Below are positions 37,301 through 51,079 of a DNA stretch of 64,000 nt, piece after piece. Position 1 is the first letter of the stretch; each line of letters begins with the position of its first letter. A program made the translations under genes and the position numbers. The notes below the pieces were generated by a model, which searched no databases, had not been told where the DNA came from, and was given only the letters and a program-made list of their open reading frames with translations. This stretch comes from Camarhynchus parvulus (lineage: Eukaryota > Chordata > Aves > Passeriformes > Thraupidae). The stretch is from positions 20,507,733-20,571,732 of the forward strand of contig NC_044574.1 in NCBI RefSeq assembly GCF_901933205.1, given 5' to 3'.

Positions 37301-40300
37301 AAACTGAAATGAAGTCTTATAGTCTTCAGATTACATTTTGTAAATAACTTCAGAAGAATATTTTTGTCAGATCTGGTTTTCTAAACCTTCAGTTTCATGG
37401 GTTCCTGCTGCATTTCTGTGGATCACGAATCAAAAAGTTGATCTGGCCTGTTTGTTTCAATTGTTTTGAGTGTTAGCAAGCATCTACAAAGACAGGTTTT
37501 GTAAATAGGATCTTTAAAATAGGAGAGGGGGAAATGTTTATTGAGCATGGCTCTCAACTTGAGCAGATACAAATGCTTATGATTAAATTCTTGTTCTTCA
37601 GTGGGGAACAGTGAGCAGTGGGATAAATGATCAGTGTTTCTCTTCTGCAACTTTTAAAGGTAGCATAAGACTTGCTGCAAGTGTATGTTCCCTTCACATT
37701 TAACATGAAATATTTTGCAGAAAGACTTTACTGAGGTTTAAAGTTCTGTTGAGAGTGGAACCCACTATCCAGAAAGTAAAAACCCTGTGTGCTACCCACA
37801 GTCTGCGCAGATACTGACAAGGCGACACCAGAGTTCATGCTGCTGCTTTCTTCATGTTCTGCAATGAATTGGTCTTATTTGGCAATCTGCTCCAACACAG
37901 CTTAACTATTGTGTAATACTAAAAGCTGTCAAGATATTTTCCTTCTTTTTAGTCCTCTCTACAATATCACAAAATGAATTTGCATTGTTTTAAATGCAGT
38001 ATATCCAAACAAAAGATCTACAGCCTCGGATTTCTCAAGTTCCTGCCTGATACACAGAAGGGACTTAAGTATTTTTCATCCTAGAAAGCAGAGGGTATTT
38101 ATGGACCTACATTATATGTTTGTTTGTTTCTAGGGAAGCCAGAAGTTGGAGCAAAGCATTGTTTTTTCCCTCAGATATGTTACATGAAGTCTGTAAGAAA
38201 ATATCTTTGAAGGTCTCTCAATTTCTTGAAGAAGCCAAGCCATTACTTAGAAATTTCTCCAAAAAATTCTATGTTTGTGGGCATCCAAAGGAGGACTCAA
38301 GTTACAAGAAGTAACTACTGAAAAGACATCAGGGGAAAGGTTATGCAAATTTTAAGATGAAATCAGCCCAGGAGTCTTGCTATTTGAAGAAAGAGAGAGA
38401 GGCCTTTCATTTGTAAAATGCTCTACAGTGGTGCAGAAAACCAATTAAAATATACATGAAGTATATACTCATTTTTAATTTCTGAGACATCCTTCCCTTT
38501 GAAATATACATCCCTACAAATAAATAGCAAGAATTGTAACCAATCAGTCTTGGCTGGTGTATTCTGCTTGCCAGCCGGGCTAGGCACACTTTCGTTGGTG
38601 TACATGTGTCTCCTGGTCATTTTAGGTTTAATTTAAAAGCATGTCTAAGAAATTAAAGGTCACATCATTAACTGCTTATTTTTTCTTTATTTTTATCTTC
38701 ATTCTACATCATATGTTAAAGACAGAAATAACTTTCTCTGTTTCCATTAACAAAAAGTGAATAGAGAAGAAAAAGCAATTATTTGCAAAATGTAAAAAAA
38801 CCTTATGATAATTTGACAGACTTTAGTTAAACCAATCTACCATAGTGTACTCATAAGGCAATTATAAAATAAACTCTTATTTGTTAGGAAACACCATACT
38901 ACTCCTTGATAAACGACTTCAAAATCTGCAAGTGGTTTAGAAGCATGGAATTTACGTTTCCTTTGAAAGGGAAGGCATAGATACCAAAAAACCCTTCTTG
39001 CTTTGAACTTTAATATTAGGAAAGTGAACAGTTGACAATACAGACAGGTTTATGGTATTGTTACAACAATTTAGTGTTTTGCATACATACAGCATCTAAG
39101 AATAGCTCTGTTCTTTATAAACTAAGTTTATCATTATGATGCTTCCATAACATAAGTGATTGTTTAGATGAATGTGCAGACTAACTGAGAATTTGTACCT
39201 TTTAAAATCCCTTTGATTGTAACTTGGAGGTGCACTTAAGAGGAACCCTGGAAGCCTAATTTTATGTTTTGTTTATTGAACAACACTCTCCTTTAATGTT
39301 GCTTTTTGAATCTGTATTTTACATCCATGTTTTCTGTGATCTGTTCAAACAGTGGGCTCAACCTACATCTATTGTGACAATTCTTTTCAAATGGCTGGTA
39401 GGCTGGTGAAAGTGCTTTCTTTCATCTTCTGACATTTTATTTATAGGTGGGGTTTTTTTTTTACTGAACCATCCCTACCAGGAGAGGCATTGCTGTGATC
39501 AGTGAGTTTTCTAGGTGAGAGTGACACCTACTTGTAATTTGGAATTTCATAGAAAGACTGGTAGGTTTGTTATTTCCTGCCTAAGGATCCTGTATAGAAC
39601 AGTTAAGTCAACTTCCCTACATCTTTCACTCTCCCTGCTTTCCATAACTTTTTATTTTAGTTTTGGCTGCTGTGTAAGTCTGTACCTTTAGAGCCCTACC
39701 GTGCCTTTGGGATAATCTTTGCTGCCTGATCGATGGAGTTTTATTCGCCTGAGAAGGAGCAGCAGGTCTCTGTTTCGCATGCATTATTAGTGCATTTTGA
39801 CTAGAGAGGAGAATAAATGCCTCTCTCAGTCAATGGCAAGCAGGGGTGCTGAGGACTGGTGGTGGGGCAAGAGAAGCCCCTGAAGTCTGTGGTACCCCAG
39901 GTAGAGTAGGAGTGTCTGTACTGAACAGGACTGCTGGCCCAGTATGTCCAAGGGCCTGAAGTTCCAGTTTTCCTGTGAAGTCTCTTGTGCCCATGAGAAG
40001 AAAAGTAAGCCTTTCCTTAACAAAGTTAGCACAAAATGTATCAGCTTGCTATTTCTACCACATCACAATATATCTACAAAGTATTTAATTCCTTGAGTAA
40101 TTCTTCTGCCTCTCATGAACATTTCACTAAAAGTCCTTTCTGGCCTTGTATGTGCGAGTGGAAACCTTAGTAAGCAGCATATTTAATTGACAGCTATCAT
40201 TCTGTGTAGATTATATATTAGGCAATGATTTAAAAAGTCTTTAAAACAACCAAATATTAATGCATCTAAAAAATAAAATTATATTTAAAAAACCATATTT

Positions 40301-41324
40301 TTCATTTAACTCAGCTTTTTTTATACATTAGACTCTGAAGTTTTGCCATTATTAATTTTCTTTCTGTCTTGGTGAGTACAGTGTGATGGCTAGTGAAATT
40401 ATAAACACATATAATACTATGTTTGAAGTGACAAAGGATCAGTAATAGAGAAAAAAGATATTTTGCCTCTAGGCGGATTAATTCTGTGACTTGGAATGTA
40501 TGTCCCCTGTTCAATCAATACAGTTTATTCTTTTCAGCATTGGCCTTCAGTAGCAGGGGTAGACAATGATTTTATATACACTGACAGATAGGAGGAAAGT
40601 GGGGATTTTGATACAGAAATATTCTTCATACTTGTCCATGAAGTAAAATATCTCAAACTCCTTTTCAGAGTCTCAGCTGCACAGGTGTCCATCCCATGTA
40701 GATTCATGAGATTTTTTTTTTTTGTTTTAATGGAATAAATTATGAGATCAGAAAATTGCAATGAGTGGGAAATGGAGGGAGATGGGAAGTCAGATAGAAA
40801 GATGTACAAAGTAGGGGTGCGGTCATCATCAGGATAAATTGCTCTGACAAATGTCAGCTGAGGTAGACATTAAAGAGATGATTAAAAGAAAACTTTATTA
40901 AGCTATAAGAACAAGGGAGAGAATTAGGACAATTACTACACTTAGAAGTAAAAGGTTCTGTAGATGGGATAGAGATATACATGGGAAAAACAAAAGCTGG
41001 AAGCATCTGAGATGAAAGCAAAACCAGGAGTCTGATGTATGTCAGTCAAGCAAGAACATATAGGTGTCATCACAGAATTCTGAGTGATGCAGAGCAAAGC
41101 ATGCCATGTCTTCTTTTCGATAAATCTATTAGGAAAAAAAAAGTTACTGTTTTGTTGGAGAATAGCAAATACAGTATTTATATTTAAGTGGTGGAGAAGA
41201 TGGAAAAGAAGAGATAAAGGTCTGAAAGTGTGACCTCATCTTTTATCAAACAGTAAAGCAGAGTTTATATGAAAAAAAAATTAAGCTACTGACATAAAGA
41301 GCGAGGGAAGATAGCATGAAAATT
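34385..41324. other. AT-rich intron, no gene seen
   Basis: No recognisable protein. A frame at 38120-38314 begins beside a convincing acceptor-like TTTGTTTGTTTCTAG (38133), but it codes for nothing I know. A patch with several CpGs lies at 39690-39850. The last 500 bases may hold the badly decayed 5' side of the LINE described next. Confidence 0.55.
39690..39850. promoter_or_regulatory. Candidate conserved non-coding element
   Basis: Contains GATCGATGG, TTATTCGCCTGAG and GTTTCGCATGCATTATTAG, with the inverted pair ATGCA/TGCAT (39779-39795). Four CpGs kept within about 80 bases are unusual in this CpG-poor intron and may reflect constraint. Confidence 0.3.
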
Positions 41325-42110
41325 GAAAATGCCTTTACTGCAAAGAGTTCATACAAACCAATCTGATAACTTTCTTTGAAAAGATAACCAATTTTCTAGA
41401 CAAAGAAAATTTCGTAATCTCTCTCCTGGACTTCAGCAATCAGTTGATACTGTGCCACCTGGGAAATTATTTGTGCACCTGAGGAAGAAGGGTACTACTA
41501 AAGGAATCAAAAAATATGTAAGAAATTCATTTAAATGAGATGACAATTGGTTTTCTTGCAAAGGTAAGCATTATAAAAAGTTACTTGAGTCAAGAATCAG
41601 TCTTAAGAACATTTTTGCTTTATACTTTAAAGCAAAATGAGTGTTAATGTAATAAGGCGACAATTACGGAACAAATAAAATAATGAATTTTGTGAGAATT
41701 AGATTGTATTAGATGAAGGACTAGAAAATATTCTAGACTTTAGGAGTTAAGACTTAAAATAAAACAAGAAGTTGTAAATTCAGTTAGGAAATAATGATAT
41801 GGGAGCAGTAGAAAAAAAGAAGAATTTAATAAATTAGGCAAGAGTTACCAGGAGCATTAGTGACACAACAAATTTATTTTTGCAATATAAAGCTGCATCA
41901 ATTTTGGTGTTGCTGTGAAACAGACTTAGTCAGGTCATTTGAGAAGTCATTAATGAGACTTCCTCTGAAAAATCGTTTTATTATTTTAGTCAATCATTTT
42001 CAGGATGAATTAAGCTTACTTTTAAACATTCAGAAAAAGCTGTTTAGTAACCATGGAATATAGACTTAGCTGTGGAAGAGAAGACTAAAAGGGCTTTGCC
42101 TATTCAGACT
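41325..42110 (+). mobile_element. Decayed CR1/L2-like LINE, reverse transcriptase part of ORF2
   Basis: Reading codons on the plus strand gives, with frameshifts, a series of LINE landmarks in the right order. NAFTAKSSY at 41328 corresponds to the HGFTKGKSC box. TNLITFFEKITNFLDK starts at 41357. LLDFS (41423-41437) is followed, one frame over, by DTVPPGKL and corresponds to YLDFSKAFDTV, with the catalytic-palm aspartate. LDEGLENIL is at 41709-41735, and VVNSVRK at 41771-41791 matches the stretch after the FADD box. A KRRLKG near 42080 fits the C-terminal KRRLRGDL box. The FADD box itself is destroyed and stops are frequent, so the element is dead and old. It may extend upstream to about 41215. 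CR1, L3 and L2 cannot be told apart by eye. Confidence 0.75.
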
Positions 42111-45100
42111 TAAGGCTCTGAGAGACGTGCTGTGGCAAGCTAAAATTGGATGGCAGAAGTTGTTACTATCCTCAAGGCACGAATACTTGAAGCTCTTTTG
42201 AATCACTTTGTGAACCACTGCTTTGTGTATTAGGGTAAATCAAAACTTTTACTTTAATACACCCAGCTAAAGACTGCAATAGTACATGAGTTCTTTCATA
42301 GGCATGTCATATAATCCTGCCCTGAAGGCTTCAGTGCCCATCAGAGGGGTGGAGCAGATGCTAAATATTCCTGCCTCTGACTTTAAGCCACTGCTACATT
42401 TACCTCAGAGCCTTGAGAAAGCAAGTGGAAAGAGGAGATGTGATTGTTCTTCATAAATACATTGGGAATAAATATCAGCAAAACTTATTAAACAGTAATA
42501 TTGTCAAAACAGCAAATATGTACCACTATATGTTTAATTTAGAAACAGAAGAAAAAAAAATTCAACTCTCTGACATTGAGGTAACATAAAAATATCTTGA
42601 TAATTTTGAAATGGAACTTCATCTGTTCAGAATAATACAGTTACACAGATATTTTCCTTCCAGTAAGTTTGTGGATTCCTAAGAAAAGGGAAAAAGAAAA
42701 CAACAACAAAATGTGGACCATGCTCTTAAGGCCTTAGTTCCATAATGATGGATTAAACTGTTAGTAGCATTATCTACCCCAAGATCAAGATATGTTCTGT
42801 AAGCTGTTTAAGGAGCAGCACAAACTTCTCAGTGTGAGGTTTGCAGCAACAGAAGCATCTAAAGATATTGGTACTTGTGCTTCTGTTTTTCTGTGAACCC
42901 TTTTTTTCTTGACATGGCAGTATTGTTCAGTTTTTTAGGAGGCCCAGAATCTCTGTGGCTTGATTGTAATAAATAACTGAAATAAATAAATTTTATGCTT
43001 GTAATGATGTGTTAAGTGGTTAATTTTTTGTTTGGTTGGGGGTTTTTTGTTTGTTTTTGTTTTGGTAAGAACTAAAAATATTCATTTTGATTAACTTAAT
43101 TTATATAACATGCAGAAATCAGTAGTCACAGAAAAAATACGACAAGTTTAATTTAAATGGGGTTAGATGAGAATACAATCATGTTAAACTGTGTACTAAG
43201 TCTAGGTGTGTTGCCCATTAAAACTGCTGTCTTTAACATCTCTTTTTTAAAATTTTTATTTTCAGGACTATTAAATTTTTATATTAATTTAGACCATATT
43301 ACAGAAATTTTAATTATCAAAATCTATGCATCCCTTTGTGATCATGTGTAGAAATTCTTATTAATTTCTTATTCAGAAAAGAACTGTTCACGGGTTCCTT
43401 TTTGCCCATTTTTTGACTTATATGTGGCCTTTACATGTGCATACAAATGGCACAACATAAAAAAAGTGAATATTTTATTTACTGATTAACTTTCTTTTGT
43501 TTATTTAAGACTATTAAAATTAGCTTTCCTTATGTAACACATACATTCTAAGGAAATACATTCAGTACAGTTTCTATAGTTCCTCATATCCTATTTTGAT
43601 TTCTGTCACAAACTGGAAATGAAGCTACATGTGTATAAGAAGTTTAAAAATAGGTTAGAAGTATCTTGTGAAATGTAACAGGAAATCTACGGAGATATAT
43701 TTTTATCTGGCATTTTCTGTGGTGGGCAAAAATCAGCATGTTGTGCCTTTCAGTTCCGTTCAAAAATGTTGCAGAAACTTGTAATCTGTCACATTTTTAG
43801 TCATGTGTACATGTCAATCAGATGACTATATAATATATATTGCAATCATAACATATTTACAGACAGAGTTCTAAGAATAAAGTGAAATGAGTGGCAAAAC
43901 CTCCCCACAGTAAAACTGTACTTGCAGAAGTTAATAATTCTGAGTTTGCAGCAATATATTATGGCTGGGATCACTATACTCTGTTAAAGTGTGACTTCTC
44001 ACTTATTTAATGAAAAATAATTACAATTAATGGCAAATATATATCAATAATGTTTAAAAGTCACTTCCCAATGGCAATGAATATGTAAGTTAAGGAAAAA
44101 GGAGAAACAGAAATAATGATCAATAAATACATTTCGGGTGGGTTCTACAATAATTTTTATGTACTGCAGCATTGAAATTCTGGAAGCAATTTCCCATTGA
44201 AATATTCAGGAAAAATAATTGTAACCTATCAAGAAATTATGCGAAATTCTGCCTATGATAAGCAGGTGTACTCAGTATGTAATAAGAAACTTCTAGGCTT
44301 ATATTTTAGTATTTTGGACCGGATTAGTGGAGAGCTGCAAGCATCTTGCTCATGACAACTGAAACAGTGGCTATCAATTCTTCATTTAGCTCGTGTATGT
44401 GCATTTTTGTGAAAGGTAATGGAAGGAGGAGCAAGACAAGGGATCTTGTCTTTCATGGAAATTGGCAAGATTCTTCAACTGCCATAGAAAAAATGGGGAA
44501 AAGGAGCACTTAATTTAACAGAAATTTAGGGAGAAAAGTTAATTTTCTCATTATTTTCTGTCAATCTTTATGTATGAATGCATCCACTAATGGCACAGAG
44601 CATGGGAATGTGATTTGGGTGTGAATTTGTCTTCAGTCTAAGTTTGGACTCCTTCTGTACATATTTCTGAGCACCACTGAGCATTTTGAAGCATTGATTT
44701 GTCCCGGCTTTGTCTTTAGATTGTCACGTAGTGTGTAGCACTTGAAGTGCAGATGCAAGCCTTCCGTCAGGTTGCTCTCTGTGCCTGCAGTGCATGCCAA
44801 AGATTGGCAGGTGATGCAGACTTTGTGGCTTGTTAGGATGTAAAGCAAAGAGGCACAACAAATTGCACTGTCATCCTTGCCTTTGTATGCTGCATCAGGT
44901 GTACTGCAGGTAATATAGACACACACACTCTGAGATTTCCATGATTGCCTGAGATTTAATGATATGATATATTGCATTTCTGATAAAAAAGATTCAACAC
45001 TTTGTCTCATATGTACCAGGTGGTTTGTTTTGCTTGTTTAAGCTTTTCTCTCATGATTTATGTTTTGGTTTGTTAATTAAAAAAAAACTAGTATCAGTAG

Positions 45101-45406
45101 CTTTCATACAAGAAAGGTCTAATTATAGAAGGTATATGTTACATCTATGAATATTTTTTACCTCAGAAATATTTTATGAATGCACCAGATGCTCACAATT
45201 GTGTTTATATTTTGGAGAAAAGTATTTAAAATACATGTTAACAGATCCCTGTTCATTGCATACTGGACAAGTCTACTATTCTAGTGAATGTGCTCTCCTT
45301 GAAGTTAGCAAAACTTAATTTTTATAGAAATTTGAACAGCTGTTAAGTTAGTAATTTTGAGGTACTCAATGAAATTAAATGAAAGATACAGATAGATCTA
45401 TAAAAA
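42111..45406. other. AT-rich intron, no gene seen
   Basis: A 125-codon minus-strand frame at 44633-45010 is the longest in the intron, but it shows no domain, signal peptide or repeat. Its surroundings are somewhat less AT-rich, which is enough to make long frames. A T/G tract lies at 43022-43066. Confidence 0.55.
43022..43066. repeat. T/G-only low-complexity tract
   Basis: T-rich with GTTTGG, GGGGG and GTTTGTTTTTGTTTTGG units. It is the third such tract in 10 kb. Confidence 0.85.
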
Positions 45407-45450
45407 TAGGTAGGTAGGCAGGTAGGCAGGTAGGTAGGTAGGCAGGTAGG
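45407..45450. repeat. Tetranucleotide microsatellite, 11 units of TAGG/CAGG
   Basis: The order of units is TAGG x3, CAGG, TAGG, CAGG, TAGG x3, CAGG, TAGG. It is flanked by GATA-type sequence (GATAGAT on the left, TAGATA on the right), which suggests it grew out of a GATA repeat. The interspersed CAGG units form a short higher-order pattern. Confidence 0.95.
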
Positions 45451-47780
45451 TAGATACATTACCTGTATTTTTATTTAATGTTTTGGGCGATTTAGTGTCC
45501 TTGCTGTTTTGTCAAATTAAGTCAGCGTAAACTGAACAAAGAGATTTGTATATAATTTGGTTGGTAATGTTGAAGAATTTTACTAAGGTGTAAATATATT
45601 CCTTCTACAACCAAAAGAGAATGTTTTGCTTGCTTGTCCCAGGTGGCTTCCTGTAAGAAGATCATATTTAGATTGAGGAGCAGACATTATTATTTGAGGA
45701 CATTTAGGAGTCTTTTATGGATAATGTTCACAGAGGAAAAGATGTTTCATAGAGATGCTTGACATTGGTATCCTGCTTTTGTGTAACTTGGTTTTAAATT
45801 TACATGTGTGTAACATATTACAAGAAATGATTCATTAAAATAAGGATGCAGTAGTCAGTGATGTAAAATAAATATAAATTATTAATAATTCAACAGTACT
45901 GGAAAAGCTGAAATGCCAACAAAATATGTGATGTAACTACCAATAATGGGTTAATATTTTTTTGTGTGTGGATGACCCAATTCCAAATGATATTTTAAGT
46001 CCTGTTTCTGAAGAATGTATTGGACAGAAACCTTCACTGTTTATCACTAGATGTGCATGTCTATTTAGTGTCTCATTTTCTTCACAAGCATATTGATCAA
46101 AGTGAGTCAAAGGAAGAAGGTTCTTCCACAGTTCTCCATTTTTATGTCTACCTTAGAGTAAGACAGTTGATATCTGGCATTTTGAAGATTGTAGATGTTC
46201 ATAGAACTGTTATTGTATACTGTATGTTGCCCTTCAAATCTGGCTTGCTCACTCCATTTTATCTGGTGGTTGGGTGAGAGAGATGAAGGGGAAGAGGAGT
46301 TGCCTGTTTGTTTTCTTGTAAAATTCCCATTTTTTGCTTCTTTCAACTCTCTGTACTGCACTATTAATCCCATCATTTAATGGAGAAGAGTTATGCTCAT
46401 CACTGATGCCTGAGACATCTATATTATTTTTTACTCTGTCTGCAGTAACTCTGAGTAAGAAAGGGAAGAATTTATAAATCACTCCATTTTGTCTATAATT
46501 TAAAAACAGCCTGTTTCTGGGCATGTCTGTATGAAACAGACAGTTCTAACTGTCTTTGCTGCCAAAATAGTTATTCTATGGAATGTGTTTGGATCTAAGG
46601 AAGAGAAGAGAAATTTTTTGCTCACTAGTAAGATCCATGGTAGAGGATTAAGTCAGCCAAACCCTACTCACATCCCAGTAAGCAGACATATATTTCTGTA
46701 TTTTTTGTAGGTGGATACAGTGCAGACCACGCAGCACCCTGGCCATATTGAGGAATCATGTAAAATGAATGTATGTGCTCGTAAGTGAATAATTTATGAA
46801 CTGACACTCCAACTCTAAGGGATGTTGGATCACAAAATCCACGAACTCTCTTTACTCTTATTTTAAGACATTGATTCCCAGGGGGCAGGGTTACTGCAGA
46901 ACTAAGTGGACCTTTAAAGCAAAGCTATTAGAGAAAACAAAACAAAACATGGTAAAGCATGATAAAAACTGCTTGAAACAAGAGATTCAGATTACATTTT
47001 GGATGCATTTGAAGAGACATTAAATGGAGAATGCAAAGAAGCAAGAATCCAAAACAGGAAAACAAATGGTACATAGAAAGGTTTGGTAAGCAGAACTGAT
47101 GGTAAGTGGAGGAAGAAGATCAAATACCATCTAATTCAGGAGTATGAATAGGATGAAAGCACTCACCATTTTCTTCTTTGTTTTATCTTTGAAAGGACTG
47201 AAATGTGATTAGATGATTTGTTGAATTAGTAACTGGGAGATGAGTGTGAACAAGGTTGAATTTTCAGTGTTTGAATCAATGAAATATTTGTGGTTTGATG
47301 AAAAAAAACAAACGAAAAAACCCCTGATAATATGCTAGATAAACAAAGAAAAAATATACCTCAGGACTGAAATTCTGGAAATCTAGAAAGAGTCTTAGTA
47401 TTTGAAAATCTTTGACCTGCTCAGGGATGTGAGGGAGAGTGTGGAAGAGGATTCAAGTCAAGTGACATAAGGTCCTTCAGATCTTGCTGAGAGAAATATC
47501 TCTCAAAGGAAGTTGAGGTAGATGCAAAGAAGAAACCAAACGTGCTAAATAACTATCAGCAAATAGGGAAATCAACAGCCACTCACATGGTGAACATAGA
47601 GTTTGGTTGCTAAAGACAACTGAATTCCCTTGGCTAGAGCACCCCAGACTAGAATAACTGTATCAAGGATTGTACAAATGCCAGTATCAAAATCATACAT
47701 ACAGAAAATCTCTAAATCTGCAGTCACTACTAAGCTATATGCACCACATAAAAACAAAGACTATAGTGCCAATTCCAATT

Positions 47781-47834
47781 TTATATGTGTGTGTGTATAT
47801 ATATACATATATCTATATATCTATATGTACACAC
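47781..47834. repeat. Compound (TG)n(TA)n tract
   Basis: TGTGTGTGTG passes into TATATATATA and then ATCTATAT repeats, ending in GTACACACC. The tract produces the tyrosine/isoleucine-rich open frames seen here, which are not genes. Confidence 0.9.
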
Positions 47835-48362
47835 CAATTTTTACATTCATTTTATACATATATTTGGATATTACTCTATATATCAGCTTATGATTTAGAG
47901 AAAGGCTGAATATTTCCTCCTAAATAATTTATTTAGTCATATCCTTCATTGTAAGAAGCAACAAAAAAGGATATTTGAATAATAATTTTCCAACAAGGTC
48001 TTTTTCTTAGGAATAAAGCATAACTTCAGCCCACTGAAGTTTGTGAAGTAAATCTGGTATAGCTGTGTGAGAAAATGACATGATATTTGTAACAAGACTG
48101 TATGTTGTGATTTGCCCTCATAGTATGGCTTTTCAACTGTATGAACAAAAATACTGAAAAATACTTTTTCTCTCCTGATTATGTGTTTACGTCTGAATTA
48201 GCTCATCCTTTGTGTTTATCCCTTCAAAACTGATTGTCTGCCAATCATTCCCATTTGAAGTAATTAGTTCTGAGTGGAGGAATTTATGATACAGTAGGGG
48301 CTTTGACCTCTTTATTGTACTGAGATATATTATCAAACTTCAAAGTCAGTAGGCTGCTACCA

Positions 48363-48442
48363 CATTGATTTTGTTTTCTGTGAACAAAATCAATGAGCAA
48401 AATTAAAATAAAAAAATCAATTCTTTTATTTTTGAATTGATT
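48363..48442. repeat. Two adjacent hairpins sharing the ATCAAT/ATTGAT core
   Basis: CATTGATTTTGTT (48363-48375) and AACAAAATCAATG (48383-48395) form a perfect 13-base stem with a 7-base loop. Twenty bases on, AATCAATTC (48415-48423) and GAATTGATT (48434-48442) form a perfect 9-base stem with a 10-base loop. The core ATTGAT/ATCAAT thus occurs four times in alternating orientation within 80 bases. It is the core bound by ONECUT and related to PBX sites. Confidence 0.75.
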
Positions 48443-51079
48443 CAGGTTTTCTACATGGACATTGTTTATTTAAACTTGATTGCTAGTCTGGAACTTCAGT
48501 AATTCTGCATAAAAGAAATTATTAATAAAATAAACAAAGAAAATGAAAATTAAGACACACAGGAATAAGAAGGAAAAAGATGCAAAAGAGATCAAGAAAA
48601 GGACTTGTTTAGGAATATCAATGAAGATTGGTGCCAACATCTTTGTCAAAAAAATCAGCACACAGGTTGCTTCTTTTGCACTTTCTATCTTTTTTCTTTA
48701 GCTCAATTGATTCTTAGAAATGGTGTATGAAATACCTGCAGTCCATGGACCATATTTGGTGAGAGCATTTCAGAGCATTTGCAAATCTTACCTAAAGATG
48801 AGAGAAAAAAAGGAAAAAACCACCAAAATATTTAAGATGCAACATTTCACAGACATAAATACACTAAGTATGCAAATATATTTGTGAAATTTTCAGCCTT
48901 TTTCTGCATATAGACCTTATCTTAGAAAAAAATTTCAATGTGGAACGTGTCAAGGCAGTGTTAAGTACCTCTGATCAGATTCTTGTCTCAAATATAACAA
49001 TTTTATTTCAATAAAATTATTCTTCAACTGGAAATGAAATCAAAAGTGCGTCTTCTGTGTTCGTTGCAATTTCATTCTTCTGTATTTAATTTTCTGGTCA
49101 GAAGCAATTGTGAAGAAAGAACCCTTAAAAAAATTGTGGAACTACTCTAATTTTCAGATTTCAGAGAGTTTAGCAGTCAAGCAATTTGTATGGAATAAAA
49201 GCACTTTTATATTGCCTCCTGCTACAACACCACTGAGGAAAGGGCAGCAAAACAGTGAGAGACCAAATGAAGAGTTTTTTCTTCTGTTATATCAACTTGC
49301 AAGATACTGGGAGCTTCAGAATTGCAAGGGGTAATATAGCTTTTATGAACTATTTCTTTCCTCTTTGCCTCCCACGGCTGCTTCATTGATGGCTAGTGTC
49401 TTTTTTTATGTCAGAATGAGGGAGTGAAAGATATTTGTGACAAGAGACATTCTACTTTCCGTTTCCTGTTGTCCTGCTTGGATGAGAGAAAAAATACATC
49501 CATCTGACTCTCATTTTCCTATATTTTAGGAAGTGATTAATTTAGAGCTTTTAAAGACAAATCTGAATTGTCTTATTCATATGACCAGGCCAAATATACC
49601 CAGAGCTTTCTTGTATAAGACCACTCTTTTTCCAGTATCACTTTACTTTAAATTGTTTTATAGATGAACACTAAAGAACAAGATATGCCAGTAGAAAACT
49701 ATCAGGCAAGTTGTGTTATGCAATCTTTTCAGCTAATTACAAAACAAGTTAGATAAATTATTAGTAGGAATATTATATGAAATGGCAAAATAAGACCTCT
49801 TTTTCTGTTTATAATGGTTCTACTTCTGGTGAATGTATATTGTCACAATTTGTAGAGGCACTCTCAGTGATGCCAAACACAATTTTACATGTAAATGGTG
49901 CAGTAGAAATTGTCTTCGTGGTAGTAGCCAGCTTGCTAAACTATCTGTCAAACCTAGACTAAAGGATTAAACTGGGTAAACTTGCACCACCCAGACCACA
50001 CTTCAGTGTCAGGGTTAACAGCACAATTCAATTCAAGTAAATTGTTTTTGCAAAGGCTCATAAACAATTTAAAACCTTCACCTGAGATTTCTCAAGCTTA
50101 TAAAAAAACTCTGTCTCTTCCTGCAAGCTTCATATAGACCCATAAGAACAGATTCTTGGATTTACCCACTCACCATTTAAAAAGACTGGACAATCCATGC
50201 TTTAACTCATTACTCGTTTTACTCTTTCAGAGTCATTCAATAGAGGGAATTTTGCTGAGCTAGTAAAAGATAGCTTTGTACTCTCAAATGCGCCAGCTAT
50301 ATTTAAATTTCCAATGTATACTTAATTATGCATTCTTACAAACTCAGTACTCTCTCCCTTTTCATTGGGGAAAAATTAAGCTATTGTGCTTGCAGACATT
50401 ATATCTGACTTTTGACATTTCATTTAGGGAAAACTATAAATATGTGAAATGCTGTTCCATCTTTTATTTTGTTCTCAATATTTTGCCAGAATCTACACCG
50501 AGATGGTAAATATGACAAATGTTTTAAATCCTTTCTCTCACCATGAACAAGCCTACAATTTCACTATTTAGCATTAAGCTCTTTGTTTTTGTTGGAATGA
50601 GTTCCTGAAATATCAAGAAGCCACAACTGAATTCTATTCTCCATCATACCCCAGTAGATTGCCATTTCAGCAGTGAGTTTTCCTTTGATCTGCAGTTCCT
50701 AGGAATGGCATCTATCACAGGAAACCAGTTTGTTGCCCTTTCTAAGGAATTTATGGTGCTAATGAGGAAGAAAAAAGAAAAGGATTGTTATGACTCCTGG
50801 CAGTTGCCACAGAGCCCTCAATATTCTTCAGTGGTGGAATTCAAGAAAGGCATTAATGTTTCTACATTCAGTTTAAAATTAATTATCTTCCAAATCAGAT
50901 TAGTTTTCACATTTAAACAGTCTTATCCTAGCCCAGTAACACTATTTTGAATAGCAACTGCCAACCAAGCTAATTAAAATAATTAAATTTTTTATTATTT
51001 ACTTCTATAAATACTATATTTATTTATATATTATCTATTGGAAATATGACAGAGAAAAACGTTCTACAGGAGTTTAATA

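Noticed and set aside
38120..38314. Frame beside a strong acceptor-like TTTGTTTGTTTCTAG, possible alternative exon
   Set aside because: The sequence after the acceptor matches no protocadherin tail and no donor or poly(A) signal fits a terminal exon.
44633..45010. 125-codon minus-strand frame, the longest in the intron
   Set aside because: No known motif, signal peptide or repeat, no promoter or poly(A) context, and a length possible by chance in 62 kb.
46900..47560. Purine-rich stretch that feels like an old transposon
   Set aside because: No LINE, LTR or DNA-transposon landmark could be matched in any frame.
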